Shown here: positions 36,775 to 46,203 of the stretch, one piece after another
How positions within the stretch are numbered: position 1 is the stretch's first letter
Layout of the letters: each line of letters starts with the position of its first letter
Position numbers and translations under genes: made by a program
Origin: Methylobacterium sp. E-066
GTDB taxonomy: Bacteria > Pseudomonadota > Alphaproteobacteria > Rhizobiales > Beijerinckiaceae
DNA: 64,000 nt
NCBI RefSeq assembly: GCF_022829635.1
Contig: NZ_JAKSYO010000096.1
Location: 101,529 to 165,528 of the forward strand
Reading direction: 5' to 3'
The notes under the pieces: generated by a model
Seen by the model: the letters and a program-made list of their open reading frames with translations, nothing else
Databases searched by the model: none
What the model was told of the DNA's origin: nothing

Positions 36775-37977
36775 ATGGACTCTGACCCGTCATCCGACCT
36801 GCCCCTCACCGGGATCCGCGTCCTCGACCTGTCCCGGGTCCTGGCGGGGCCGTGGTGTGCGCAGGTGCTGGGTGATCTCGGCGCCGACGTGATCAAGGTC
36901 GAGCACCCGGAGCGCGGCGACGACACCCGGGACTGGGGCGTGACGACCACCCCCGGCAACACCTCGTATTTCGACAGCGTGAACCGCAACAAGCGCTCGA
37001 TCGGGGTCGATCTCGCCACGCCGGAGGGGCTGGCGATCGTCAAGGCGCTGGCCCGCGAGAGCGACGTGCTGGTCCAGAACTTCAAGACCGGCGGCGCCGA
37101 CAAGCTCGGCCTCGGCTACGCGGCGCTCTCGGCCGAGAATCCCGGGCTGATCTACTGCTCGATTGCCGGCTACAGTTCGGACGGCTCGGAGGCGACCCGG
37201 CCCGGCTACGACCTCGTGGTACAGGGCGAATCCGGCGTGATGGCGCTCAACGGCGAGGCCGGCGGGCCGCCCTTGAAGTTCGGGGTCGCGGCGGTGGACC
37301 TGTTCACCGGGCAATACGCCGCCCAGGCCGTGCTGGCGGCCCTGTTCCAGCGTGCGCGCACCGGGCGCGGCCGGACCATCGACTTCGCCCTGTTCGATTG
37401 CGGCGTGGCGCTGACCTCCTATTACGGGCTTGAGGCGCTGGCCCGGGGCATCGACCCGCCGCGCTACGGCAACGCCCATCCGTCGATCGTGCCCTACGGG
37501 GTGTTCGAGGCCGGCGACGGGCCGGTGGTGATCACGGTGGGCAACAACGCCCAGTACCGCCGCTTCTGCGAGCAGGTTCTGGAACGGCCGGACCTGTGCG
37601 CCGACCCGCGCTTCGCCACCAACCTCGACCGCTCGAAGAACCGCGCCGTCTTCATCCCGATCCTGGAGGCCGAGCTCGCCAAGTGGGAGCGGGCGCCCCT
37701 GATCGCGCGCCTGCGCGGGGCGGGTATCCCCTGCGGCGAGGTGATGGGCCTGCGCGAGGCGCTGACCTGCGACCGCGCGCAGGAGGCCGGGCTCGTGGTC
37801 GAGGGCGCCGGCAACGCCCACGTCATCGCCCCGCCCTACCGCCTCGACGGGCGCCGCTTGCCCGTACGCCGCATGCCGCCGGGCCTCGGGGAGTCGAGCC
37901 AGGAGATCCTGGCCGAGCGGCTGGATGTCTCGGCGGAGGCGCGGGACGCGCTGGTGGCGAAGGGGGTGGTCCGGTAG
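36775..37977 (+). CDS. CaiB/BaiF family CoA-transferase
   Basis: The 400-residue class III CoA-transferase has the N-terminal ITGIRVLDLSRVLAGPW-type block (RVLDLSRVLAGPWCAQ), NRNKRSIGVDL, and the catalytic Asp in RPGYDLVVQGESG. It moves CoA between carboxylic acids, which agrees with the crotonase and nitronate monooxygenase upstream. ATG 36775 was chosen over codons at 36748 and 36751 because GAGG lies nine bases before it. Confidence 0.92.
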   Translation: MDSDPSSDLPLTGIRVLDLSRVLAGPWCAQVLGDLGADVIKVEHPERGDDTRDWGVTTTPGNTSYFDSVNRNKRSIGVDLATPEGLAIVKALARESDVLVQNFKTGGADKLGLGYAALSAENPGLIYCSIAGYSSDGSEATRPGYDLVVQGESGVMALNGEAGGPPLKFGVAAVDLFTGQYAAQAVLAALFQRARTGRGRTIDFALFDCGVALTSYYGLEALARGIDPPRYGNAHPSIVPYGVFEAGDGPVVITVGNNAQYRRFCEQVLERPDLCADPRFATNLDRSKNRAVFIPILEAELAKWERAPLIARLRGAGIPCGEVMGLREALTCDRAQEAGLVVEGAGNAHVIAPPYRLDGRRLPVRRMPPGLGESSQEILAERLDVSAEARDALVAKGVVR

Positions 37978-37982
37978 GGGTC

Positions 37983-38942
37983 TCAGCCCTCTTCCGGGGC
38001 GAGCCGGGCGCGGGCATCGTCCAGCACCCGGGCCAGGGCGTCGTCCCAGGCGACCCGGGGCTGCCAGCCGGTGGCTCCGCGCAGGCGGGTCGCGTCGCCC
38101 GCGGCCAGCGGGATCTCGCTCGGACGCACCCGCTCGGGGGCGACGCGGATCTCGAACGGCACCCGGGCGCGGATGCGCAGGCCGTCGAGGACGCTGGCGA
38201 TGGTGCGGGGCACGCCGGAGCTGATGTTGAACACGCTCCCGTCCGCCAGGGATTCCGCGCGGCCGATCAGGTCGACATAGGCGCCCGCCACGTCGGCGAC
38301 GTCGAGGAAGTCGCGGTACGAGGAGAGGTTGCCCACTTCGAGGAGGGGCGGCGCACGGCCGGCCTCGATCCGGGCGATCTGCCCGGCGAAGGAGGCCACG
38401 ACGAAGCGCTCGTCCTGGCCCGGGCCGATATGGTTGAACGGCCGCAGCACCACGAGCTTCACGCCGATCCGGGGCAGCAGGTCGCGCAGCAGCTGCTCGC
38501 CGACCCATTTCGAGCGGGCGTAGGTGTTGCGCGGCAGGGGCTCGGCCTCCTCGGAGAGGGCATGACCGGCCAGGAACGCGCCGCCGTAGACCTCGCCCGA
38601 GCTGACGAAGAACAGCGTGCAGCCCGGCACCGCCTCGACCGCCGCCACGAGGTTCATCAGGCCGTTGACGTTCACCCGCCAGGTCTGGCCCGGCCCGGTG
38701 GCCGACTCACCCACCGAGGCGAGGCCGGCGAGGTGGAGGATCTCGGTCGGCCGGAAGCGCGCCATGAAGCCGCTCAAAGCGGCCTCGTCGAGGAGGTCGA
38801 TGCGCTCGTAATCGACTCCCGCAGGCAGGTCCCGGGGTGCGCCGCGGCCGATCCCGACCACGCGGGCGCCCGACACGGCCAGGAGCGGCAGGACGTGGCC
38901 GCCGACGAAGCCCGCCGCGCCGGTGACGAGGATGCGTCTCAC
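37983..38942 (-). CDS. NAD-dependent epimerase/dehydratase, GDP-6-deoxy-D-mannose reductase-like
   Basis: The 319-residue extended SDR begins RRILVTGAAGFVGGHVLP, has the catalytic Tyr-Lys in YARSKWVGEQL, and the substrate block VVLRPFNHIGPGQ. The segment VGNLSSYRDFLDVADVAGAY matches Rmd, which makes GDP-D-rhamnose for surface glycans. Start: GTG at 38942 was taken because it gives the normal N-terminus; an upstream GTG at 38966 is possible. Converges with the CoA-transferase gene at a five-base gap. Confidence 0.82.
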   Translation of the reverse strand: MRRILVTGAAGFVGGHVLPLLAVSGARVVGIGRGAPRDLPAGVDYERIDLLDEAALSGFMARFRPTEILHLAGLASVGESATGPGQTWRVNVNGLMNLVAAVEAVPGCTLFFVSSGEVYGGAFLAGHALSEEAEPLPRNTYARSKWVGEQLLRDLLPRIGVKLVVLRPFNHIGPGQDERFVVASFAGQIARIEAGRAPPLLEVGNLSSYRDFLDVADVAGAYVDLIGRAESLADGSVFNISSGVPRTIASVLDGLRIRARVPFEIRVAPERVRPSEIPLAAGDATRLRGATGWQPRVAWDDALARVLDDARARLAPEEG

Positions 38943-39060
38943 GCCAAGCCTGCCGATCCGTTCCACGGGGTGACGATCATCGTGTGGTCCCGGACGAGGT
39001 CAGGCGCTGTCTCCTTCGAGGAGAACGCGGGGATATCAACGCCCTCACCGGCAAGGAAAT

Positions 39061-39113
39061 GGGTTTCCAAAGGGCCCGAGGCCCTTTGGCAGGGTATCGG
39101 GGCGGAGCCCCGA
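39061..39113. repeat. Modular hairpin repeat family C, reversed partial copy
   Basis: Two modules are present, CAAAGGGCCCGAGGCCCTTTG and CGGGGCGGAGCCCCG. It sits four bases beyond the stop of the minus-strand NDUFA9-like gene, the position of a terminator. Confidence 0.8.
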
Positions 39114-39117
39114 CCCG

Positions 39118-40305
39118 TCAGCTCATCGTCCGGGTGCCCCAGCGGGTGCCCATGCGGCTCTGGGCGCTTCCCGGGGAGCTGCCGGCGTCGGCGCCGATCG
39201 CCGGCCCGGACGCGGTCTGCGGCCTGTGCTGGGAGCCGGGACCCATGGGCGTCGGTGCGATCGAGTCGGGCACCTCCGCCAGGTATTCTTCGTCCCGGTC
39301 GGTGGCGAACTGGCCCGCCTTGCGGAACGGCCAGAGATAGCCCGGCACCACCGCCTCGGCGGCGGTCGGGGTGATCCCGAGCGCCTCGATGGTGCGGCCC
39401 TCGGCCTTGGCGGCCTCGGACACGACGTTGTCGTTCTGGAGCAGGATCACCTGGTCGCGGGTGAGCTTCAGGCTGTCGGGCAGCAGGCCGAAGGTCAGGG
39501 TGTCGGCGACCTCCAGGAGCCGGGCCTGGAGCTTGGCCACCGGCAGCGGCAGGTCGACCACGGCGCGCTTGCGCTGGATCGTCTTGAGCATGTAGCGCAC
39601 GAGGTGCTCGAGGGTGGCGACCTCCGGTCCGCCGAGCTCGTAGACCTTGCCCCCCGGCACGGCGCCGTCGACCGCCCGGGCGATCGCCTCGGCGACGTCG
39701 CCGACGAAGACCGGCTGGAAGCGCGACTGGCCGCCCGCCAGCGGCAGCACCGGCAGCGCCCGGGCGAGACCGGCGAAGCGGTTGAAGAAGCTGTCGCCCG
39801 GCCCGAAGACCAGCGATGGCCGGAACACCACCGCGTCCGGGCAGGCGGCGAAGACCCGGGCCTCGCCCTCGGCCTTGGTGCGGGCATAGCGCGACGGCGA
39901 GGCCGGATCCGCCCCGATCGCCGAGACGTGGATCATCCGGGCGCCCTGCCGGGCGGCGGCGCGGGCGATCTCGGCGGCCCCGTCGACCTGCAGCCGCGCG
40001 AAGCTCTGCGAGCCGGTCTCCTGCAGGATGCCGACGAGGTTGATCACCACGTCCGAGCGCTCGGCCGCGCGGGCCACCGATTCGGGGTAGCGCAGGTTGG
40101 CCTGGACGGCCACGATCTGGTTGACCTTGCCCAGCGGCTGCAGGAACAGCGCCAGGTCCGGCCGGCGTACCGCGACGCGGATCCGGTAGCCGCGCTTGGC
40201 GAGGGCCCGCACCACGTGGCGGCCCAGGAAGCCGGAGCCGCCGAAGATCGTCACGAGCTGGGATTGCGGGCGCAGCGGGCCTGTGGCGGCGGTGGATGCG
40301 GGCAT
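39118..40305 (-). CDS. Complex I NDUFA9-like atypical SDR protein
   Basis: The 395-residue protein has an N-terminal NAD(P)-binding block LVTIFGGSGFLGRHVVRALA, VVINLVGILQETGSQSF, and RYARTKAEGEARVFA in place of an active-site YxxxK in usual spacing. This pattern is found in the NDUFA9/39-kDa complex I family and its bacterial homologues, which bind nucleotide without known catalysis. The last 60 residues are Pro/Ser/Gly-rich and disordered. ATG 40305 follows AGGA at four bases; an ATG at 40338 is an alternative without such a site. Confidence 0.85.
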   Translation of the reverse strand: MPASTAATGPLRPQSQLVTIFGGSGFLGRHVVRALAKRGYRIRVAVRRPDLALFLQPLGKVNQIVAVQANLRYPESVARAAERSDVVINLVGILQETGSQSFARLQVDGAAEIARAAARQGARMIHVSAIGADPASPSRYARTKAEGEARVFAACPDAVVFRPSLVFGPGDSFFNRFAGLARALPVLPLAGGQSRFQPVFVGDVAEAIARAVDGAVPGGKVYELGGPEVATLEHLVRYMLKTIQRKRAVVDLPLPVAKLQARLLEVADTLTFGLLPDSLKLTRDQVILLQNDNVVSEAAKAEGRTIEALGITPTAAEAVVPGYLWPFRKAGQFATDRDEEYLAEVPDSIAPTPMGPGSQHRPQTASGPAIGADAGSSPGSAQSRMGTRWGTRTMS

Positions 40306-40549
40306 GCTGTCCTGAGGCGTGTTCTGTGGGCCGGTCATCGCCGTGGTCTCGGGCTCCTCGCGCGCCCCGGGGCGCCGTCGTGCGCGCCTACTTAGCCTAA
40401 GTTCGGCGCCTTGGGAGCCGCCCATGCGCGCCAGGGCGCGATTAGCGCCTCGCGGCGCCGGACACGACCGGGAACGGGCACCGCCCCCATGCATTTCCAC
40501 GGACGAATTCGCCGGGCGGCTGCGCCGGCCGGGGCCGCCGGGGACCACG

Positions 40550-40744
40550 ATGATTCTAGGGATGCTCGTCTCGGCGGTGATCGCCGTCTTCGGACTGCTC
40601 GTCGCGCTGGGCCTGATCGGCCACCCGATTGATGCGCAGCTTATCAGCAATTACGGCTGGAGCATCCTGACCATCGGCGTCGCGCTGTTCGTGCTGTTCG
40701 CCTATCGCCGGTACAGCCGGCCCCGGAGCGGGCGCCCCTTCTGA
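40550..40744 (+). CDS. Small membrane protein (64 aa, hypothetical)
   Basis: The product has two hydrophobic helices (ILGMLVSAVIAVFGLLVALGL and WSILTIGVALFVLFAYR) joined by a short polar loop and a basic tail. It is not a family I recognise. ATG 40550 has GGGGAC upstream; the frame is open further but has no hydrophobic N-terminus. It converges on the MBL hydrolase gene. Confidence 0.65.
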   Translation: MILGMLVSAVIAVFGLLVALGLIGHPIDAQLISNYGWSILTIGVALFVLFAYRRYSRPRSGRPF

Positions 40745-40753
40745 CCGAGACGA

Positions 40754-41695
40754 TCAGGCGACCTTGATCCGGCGCCGGACCTCGCGCGCCACCGTGGGGC
40801 GGTTGCCGGCCCGGCCACTCACCGAGCGCGGGGCGCCGACCGTGATGCTCTGGCTCTCGCGGGCGATAAAGGCGGTGGGCATCTCCGCCTGGAGATCGGC
40901 CTCCATGTCGCGCAGCGCCGTGTCGGAATGGGCCGGGTGCAGGTGGATGATCGCCAGCGCCTTGACGCCGGCCATCCGCGCCAGCTCGACGCCCTTCTGC
41001 CAGGTCGAGTGCCCCCAGCCCCGGCAGGTCGGATACTCGCCGTCGGTGAACATGCCGTCATAGACCATCAGGTCAGCCCCGGCGACGAACTTGGCCAGCT
41101 CGGGATCCGGCCAGGGGTCGCTGTGCTCGATATCGCTGATCAGGCACAGGCGCCGGCCGCCATGCTCGAATCGGTAGCCCACCGAGCCCTGCGGGTGGTT
41201 CAGCAGGATCGTGTCGACCCGCGAGCCGTCCGGGAAGGTCAGGGTCTGGCCGGCCTCGAACCCGTGGTGGTTGAAGGTGCAGCACAGCCTGTCGAGGGTA
41301 ACCGGGAAGAGCGGCGGCGCGAACAGGCGATCGAGGGTCGGGCCGGCCGATTCGCCGCCGAGATTGCCGCAATAGGTGTTGATCACCCGATCGGCGTCGA
41401 GGACGGCCGGCTTGAAGAACGGAAGGCCCGCGGTGTGGTCGAGATGCAGATGGGTGAACAGCAGGTCGACATCCCGCGGGAGATCGGTGCGGTGGCCCTG
41501 GCCGAGGTTGTAGATGCCCGAGCCGGCGTCGACCACGAACATCCGCTCGCCGCAGCGCACCTCGATGCAGGGCGTGCTGCCACCGAACTCGGCATATTGC
41601 GGGCCGCTGACCGGAGTCGAGCCGCGCACGCCCCAGAATCGGAGGACGAGGCCCTGATCGGCCGCGCAGATGGTCGGCTCGGGATACTTGGACAT
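40754..41695 (-). CDS. MBL-fold metallohydrolase
   Basis: The 313-residue protein has a metallo-beta-lactamase fold with the metal-binding TTHLHLDH-type motif (LLFTHLHLDHTAGLPFF), a further His in LLNHPQGSVGY and CLISDIEHSD, and an AIIHLHPAHSD segment. The N-terminus FWGVRGSTPVSGP is typical of the group that includes cyclic-nucleotide phosphodiesterases and tRNase-like enzymes. Substrate unknown. Start 41695 was chosen; a GTG nine bases upstream is open too. Confidence 0.87.
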   Translation of the reverse strand: MSKYPEPTICAADQGLVLRFWGVRGSTPVSGPQYAEFGGSTPCIEVRCGERMFVVDAGSGIYNLGQGHRTDLPRDVDLLFTHLHLDHTAGLPFFKPAVLDADRVINTYCGNLGGESAGPTLDRLFAPPLFPVTLDRLCCTFNHHGFEAGQTLTFPDGSRVDTILLNHPQGSVGYRFEHGGRRLCLISDIEHSDPWPDPELAKFVAGADLMVYDGMFTDGEYPTCRGWGHSTWQKGVELARMAGVKALAIIHLHPAHSDTALRDMEADLQAEMPTAFIARESQSITVGAPRSVSGRAGNRPTVAREVRRRIKVA

Positions 41696-41900
41696 GGCGA
41701 TCACGAATCTGCGGACAGTCGGTCCCGATCCGTTACGATCGAAACCCCGTCGCCGTTCCGGGAAGGTAGCGCTGAATACGGCAGGCCGACGGGACAGGAG
41801 TACCGCTCATCCCCTGCCGTACAATGAATTGGGGGTCCGCACGCCGTCGTGATGTGCGGCCGCGCACACGGATGGGCCGCTTTCGGGGTCCGGTGCATGC

Positions 41901-43103
41901 CTAGAGGCGCTCGGCGGAGGCGATCAGGCCCGCGCCCGAGCCCGCCCGAATCGGGTGTCCGGCGGCCGTGCCGGGGGATTCGGCGAGCGCCGCCGCCAGC
42001 AGGGACGGCAGGCCGTCGCCGTAGCGCGCCGGGAGGCGGCCCGCCAGCGCCCCGAACGGATCCGCCGCCCGCTCGTAGACCGGCACGAAGCCGGCCATCT
42101 GCCGCAGCGCGAGACCGGATTCGGGCCCGCCCCAGGCGGCCCAGACGGATTCCGGCACCGGGCGCGGCGCCCGGTGGCCGGGCACGACCACCACCTCCTG
42201 GCCGGCATAGGCCAGAGCCTCCGGCCGGCTGATGTCGCCGACCGCGCCGCCCCGGGCGGTATAGGCCGCCCAGAAGGCGTGCTGGCCGCCGTCGGAATAG
42301 GTGGTGCGCACGGCGGGCTCGCCCGATTCGGCGAGCGTTGCCATCCGTGCCTCCTCGATGGCGCGGTAGGTCGCGACGGCAGCCTCCCGGGCGGGATCCC
42401 GGGACGGCGCGAAGGCGTAGCGGCCGGCGACCACCGAGACCTGAAGCTCCTCCCGGCTCGCCTCGAACCGGTCGGACCCGGCCTTGAGCTCGCGCCAGAA
42501 CGCGATGTTCGGGTCGGTCCGGTGGCGGGCCATGTTCTCGGCACTCATCCGGAACGGATAGGACTGGAACTGGAAGGCCGCCTGGCCGCCGTTCAGGGCC
42601 TCCCGGGCGATGGCGTAGATCTCGCCGACCGTGCCGTCGGTCATGGCGAAGCAGCCCATCGACGAGCAGATGCCGTGGACCATCACGGCCGAGCCGGTGC
42701 CGCCATGGGCGCGGTCATAGGCGTTGGGATAGCCGACGTCGAAGGACAGGTAATAGTGCGAGTTCGGGTTCATCTGGCGCCGGGGCACCGTGTAGAACCC
42801 CTCCGGGGTCTGCCGGTCGCCGCTCTTGCGCTTGGGGCCGAGCTGACCGGACCAGCGGCAGATCGGGAAGGTCTTGATGTGGACGTACCCGGCCGGGCCC
42901 TTCTTCCAGACCTCGATCTCGGATTCCTTCTTGTAGGCCCGGAACAGCACCGGGGCGGCGGCCGTGGTGCCCTTCTGCGCCATGACGGCAAGCGTCGCGG
43001 CCGGGATCGGCGCGTCGGCCTTTCCGGCCTGCGCCGCGCTCGGACCGCAGGCGGTCAGGAGCACGAGGCCGGCGGCGAGGGATCTCGGTATCGGGAAGGG
43101 CAT
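41901..43103 (-). CDS. YkuD-type L,D-transpeptidase lipoprotein
   Basis: The 400-residue protein begins with a lipoprotein signal (AAGLVLLTAC, lipobox at residue 19). A YkuD domain covers residues 45-190 with RKSGDRQTPEGFYTVP and the catalytic VMVHGICSSMGCFAMTD. The C-terminal 200 residues are a separate region without a motif I recognise, partly basic with FAPSRDPAREAAV. It may cross-link or anchor peptidoglycan. Start 43103 was picked for the signal; the frame is open to 43157. The degenerate ABC-like gene starts upstream on the same strand across 102 bases. Confidence 0.86.
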   Translation of the reverse strand: MPFPIPRSLAAGLVLLTACGPSAAQAGKADAPIPAATLAVMAQKGTTAAAPVLFRAYKKESEIEVWKKGPAGYVHIKTFPICRWSGQLGPKRKSGDRQTPEGFYTVPRRQMNPNSHYYLSFDVGYPNAYDRAHGGTGSAVMVHGICSSMGCFAMTDGTVGEIYAIAREALNGGQAAFQFQSYPFRMSAENMARHRTDPNIAFWRELKAGSDRFEASREELQVSVVAGRYAFAPSRDPAREAAVATYRAIEEARMATLAESGEPAVRTTYSDGGQHAFWAAYTARGGAVGDISRPEALAYAGQEVVVVPGHRAPRPVPESVWAAWGGPESGLALRQMAGFVPVYERAADPFGALAGRLPARYGDGLPSLLAAALAESPGTAAGHPIRAGSGAGLIASAERL

Positions 43104-43205
43104 GAACCGTCCGCGCTGGATCGGCCGGGCGAGGGGGAATCGAGGCCGGGCAGGCACGGCGTCCCGACCTGACCGGCCATTGCGGCCGTCGTGAGGCCGT
43201 AGCCC

Positions 43206-45791
43206 TCAGGCGAGGGCCGGCTCCGGCTCTGCGACCTCGGCGGCCTGGGGGGCGACGACCGCGCTGTTCTCCACGGCGATCACCGCGTCGAACGGCTCGA
43301 TCCCGTCGGGCACGCCCGATTCGGGCAGGCAGACGATGACGCCGCGTCCGGCCCGGGCCTGGCGGAGCCGGGCGAGGCGGTCGCGCACGCCCTCGACCGT
43401 GCGGTCTTCGAGCGCCACCGCGACCACCAGGATGTCGGGCTCCCGGGCGAGGCAGCGGGCCAGCTCGATCGCCACGCGCTCCCGGGCGTTGATGGCGCCG
43501 TCCGCCAGCGCGCCGGTGCTGGGCTGGATCTCGACCTTGCTGTCGAGGCCGAGGCTGTAGACCGAGGCTTCGAGCCCCTCGTCGGCCAGGATCCGCTGCA
43601 CCAGCGCCCGCACCCGCGGCTCGGCATTGGCCTCGCCGAGGCTGATCCGGCCGAACAGCAGGTTCTCCTCGAGGCTGGCGGCCGGATTGACCCGGCCGGG
43701 ATCGTGGAACTCCACCGCGCCGGCGAGGTGGGGCGGCAGCATCCGGGCGAAGGAGCGGCGCGCCTGGACCAGCCGCTGCTCGAAGGCGGCATCGATCAGC
43801 CCGAAGCGGTGCCGGGACTCGCTGTAGCGCAGGGCCAGGCCGATCAACCGCGTGCGGTCGCGCTGGCCGGCCGGTCCCCGGCGCAAACTCGCGGCATTGG
43901 GCAGGCGGACCACGAGGTCTTCGAAATATCCCCGCTCCGAGGCCTGGAACAGCGAATAATTGTCGAAGAGCGGATGGTCGTTGGGCAGGTCGGCGAAGAT
44001 CTCCACCGTGCTGCGGGCGACCGACAGGCCGATCTCGGTGAGCGGCCGCACCAGCTCCTCGGCCTCCAGCACCGCCCGCAGGTAGGGGTGGCGGGCGAAC
44101 CGCAGGGGCGCGAAGGCGCCGCCCACCGGCTCGCCGAACAGGATGTTCTCGCCGATGCTCGCCTGATGGTTGTAGCGCTCCGGGTCGAACGGCTCGACCA
44201 GGCGCTCGGCCCCCTTGGCGGCGAGCGCCGCCCGCATGGTCCGGCGGGCCGCGACGATCGCCGCCGCCAGCCGGGGCTGGGTCGCCGGGTCGAGGCGGCC
44301 GGTCAGGCCGCGGGCGTAGACGAAGCCGTCGAGGCCGGTGAGCCGACTGATCCCGATCAGCGCGATGTCGTCGGGGGCGTTGGCCGGCTCGGTGCCGTAG
44401 AGCAGGTTCTGCCGGAGCGAGCCCTCCATCAGGATCGCCTCCCCGGCCGCGAAGGCGATGCGGCGGGCGCGCTCCGCGGCGTCGAAGCCGCGCAGGTCCG
44501 AGCCCGCATAGGTGACGGCCCCGGCGGTCGGCTCGATCTGGCCGGCCAGCACCGCCGCCAGCACCCGGGCGCCGCTGCCCCGGCTGCCGGTGATCGCGAC
44601 ATGGCTCGGCATCGTGACGGTGACGTCGACGCCGGTCAGCCGCTCGCCGCTGGCCGGGTCGAAGGCGCCGACCCCCTGCGTCGCCAGGATGCCGGACCGG
44701 GGGAGCGGCGGGGCGAGCCCGGTCCGGGTGGCCTTCGCCTGCCGCCCCTGGAGCATCGCGATGAGACGCGCCAGGTCGCGAAAGCGCGGGCGGACGGATC
44801 TGCGGACCGTCCAGAGCCGGGCGCAGATCGCGGCGAGCCAGCCGGCGAGGCCGAAGGCCCCGGTGGCGGCGAGCAGCGCGGCCGGATCGACCGGCGGTGC
44901 CGGCGGTGCGCCCGGCGCCGTGGAGCGCCACAGGGCCGTGCCGATGGCGATGGCCGGGAGGATCACCGCCAGGGCGAGCGCCGGTGCTCGTGCATAGGCC
45001 AGCCGCGCCTCGGCCCGGGCGACCTTGGTGCGCATCGCCGCGACCCGGGCGGCGATGCGCTTCCGCTCCAGGGCCGCGGCGCCGTGGACCCGCACCGCCG
45101 GCAGCCGCCGCACGAGGTCGTTCAGGTTGGTCTCGGCCCGGGTGCTCGAGCGCAGGCGCAGGTCCTGCCGGTCCCGGGCGCGTTCCAGGACCAGCCCGTA
45201 GGCCAGCCCGATCGCCGCCAGCCCGATCGCCGCGGTCGGGATCAGCCGCGGGGCGGCCAACCCCGCGAAGCCGAGGGCGAAGAGCAGCGCCGCCAGGGTC
45301 ATGGCCGGCACGACGATGCCGGCGGCGAGCAGCCGGTCGCCCCGCCCCAGCACCTCCCCGACCAGGCGGGCGAGGCTGCGCGCCTCGTCCCGGCCCCCGG
45401 CCGGCGCGTCGAGGATCGCCCGCAGGACGCTTTCCCGGACGGCGTCCGCGGCCTGGTTCTGGGCCTTGAAGCACAGGCGCGCCACGACCCAGCCGATCCC
45501 CGCCAGGGCCAGCGCGCAGCCGGCGATGCACAGGAAGGCGGCGAGCTCCAGCTCGGCGGGACGCATCGGGAATCCATGCGCCAGCACGATCTCGCGGCCG
45601 GGCAGCGACAGGGCGACCCGCAGGAACGGCAGGGCCGGCGCCTCGTCGCGGGGCAGCACCGCGACCAGATCGCGCAGGCACAGCAGGGCCAGCGCGCAGA
45701 GCGGGGCGCCGAGCCCGACCACGAGGGCGACGGCGGTGACGTGCAGGCGCCGGGCGGCGCGCCAGGTCAGGACGATGGGATCGGAATCCAT
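43206..45791 (-). CDS. ABC exporter-like membrane protein with degenerate nucleotide-binding sites
   Basis: The 861-residue protein has an N-terminal membrane region (roughly residues 15-340, with about six hydrophobic segments) laid out like an ABC exporter, followed by NBD-like sequence. The Walker A equivalent reads TGSRGSGARV (about residue 400), so the lysine is absent. The signature near residue 760 is LADGAI instead of LSGGQ, and the Walker B equivalent ILVVAVALED lacks the usual Asp-Glu. Three Q-loop-like motifs, LRQNLLYG, IGENILFG and LEENLLFG, suggest three decayed NBD units. It probably does not hydrolyse ATP. The YkuD lipoprotein gene follows 102 bp later. Starts at 45791 or 45842 are possible. 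Confidence 0.8.
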   Translation of the reverse strand: MDSDPIVLTWRAARRLHVTAVALVVGLGAPLCALALLCLRDLVAVLPRDEAPALPFLRVALSLPGREIVLAHGFPMRPAELELAAFLCIAGCALALAGIGWVVARLCFKAQNQAADAVRESVLRAILDAPAGGRDEARSLARLVGEVLGRGDRLLAAGIVVPAMTLAALLFALGFAGLAAPRLIPTAAIGLAAIGLAYGLVLERARDRQDLRLRSSTRAETNLNDLVRRLPAVRVHGAAALERKRIAARVAAMRTKVARAEARLAYARAPALALAVILPAIAIGTALWRSTAPGAPPAPPVDPAALLAATGAFGLAGWLAAICARLWTVRRSVRPRFRDLARLIAMLQGRQAKATRTGLAPPLPRSGILATQGVGAFDPASGERLTGVDVTVTMPSHVAITGSRGSGARVLAAVLAGQIEPTAGAVTYAGSDLRGFDAAERARRIAFAAGEAILMEGSLRQNLLYGTEPANAPDDIALIGISRLTGLDGFVYARGLTGRLDPATQPRLAAAIVAARRTMRAALAAKGAERLVEPFDPERYNHQASIGENILFGEPVGGAFAPLRFARHPYLRAVLEAEELVRPLTEIGLSVARSTVEIFADLPNDHPLFDNYSLFQASERGYFEDLVVRLPNAASLRRGPAGQRDRTRLIGLALRYSESRHRFGLIDAAFEQRLVQARRSFARMLPPHLAGAVEFHDPGRVNPAASLEENLLFGRISLGEANAEPRVRALVQRILADEGLEASVYSLGLDSKVEIQPSTGALADGAINARERVAIELARCLAREPDILVVAVALEDRTVEGVRDRLARLRQARAGRGVIVCLPESGVPDGIEPFDAVIAVENSAVVAPQAAEVAEPEPALA

Positions 45792-46203
45792 AGGGGTCCG
45801 AGGCGAGTCCGGGATGGGGCGGCGGCGGGATCGGGCCGCCATGCCCCGGTCAGGCAGCGCATAGGCCCTCGCGCCGCCGGCGGGAAGTCTTGCGCCGCTG
45901 GCGGGAGATTTTGCGCTGCTGGCGGGAGGTCTTGCGCCGCCGGCGGGAAGTGTCGAGCGCTCGATGCCGGAAGCGGCCGGTTTGATGATCCATGTTCTAG
46001 CTCTCGTCTGGAAAAGCTCTAGGTTCCAGACTGGGACGGTCGCGGCGGGCCGCCCCGGCGCCCGGCCGCTTTGGTCGCATTGCGTCGGCGTTCCGCTGCG
46101 CTGCACTGTCCAACCCGGGACCAACGGTGGGGCGACGCTTGCGGCGCGAGGCTGAGCAGATCGAACCCGAAGACCGGATCGTGCCGCCCCGCGGGCGTGC
46201 CTG
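45792..46203. promoter_or_regulatory. Divergent region between ABC-like gene and respiratory operon
   Basis: The 412-bp gap must hold the promoter of the long act-cox operon and that of the ABC-like gene. Apart from the 21-bp tandem repeat at 45871 I see no box that I would mark. The minus-strand frame of the ABC-like gene stays open through the region to 46220. Confidence 0.45.
45871..45954. repeat. Tandem repeat, four units of 21 bp
   Basis: Units start at 45871, 45892, 45913 and 45934; the first reads GCGCCGCCGGCGGGAAGTCT plus T and the others differ at two to five positions. The period equals seven codons and keeps the minus-strand frame open, encoding units such as LPAGGAR and SPASGAR. 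It lies 80 bases upstream of the chosen ABC-like start. Confidence 0.85.

Noticed and set aside
42715..45681. Minus-strand open frame of about 988 codons in another frame across the YkuD and ABC-like genes
   Set aside because: Translation is Pro/Arg/Gly-rich and spans two real genes in a shifted frame; it is a shadow.
45871..45954. Possible CRISPR array
   Set aside because: The four 21-bp units are directly adjacent without spacers, so this is a simple tandem repeat.
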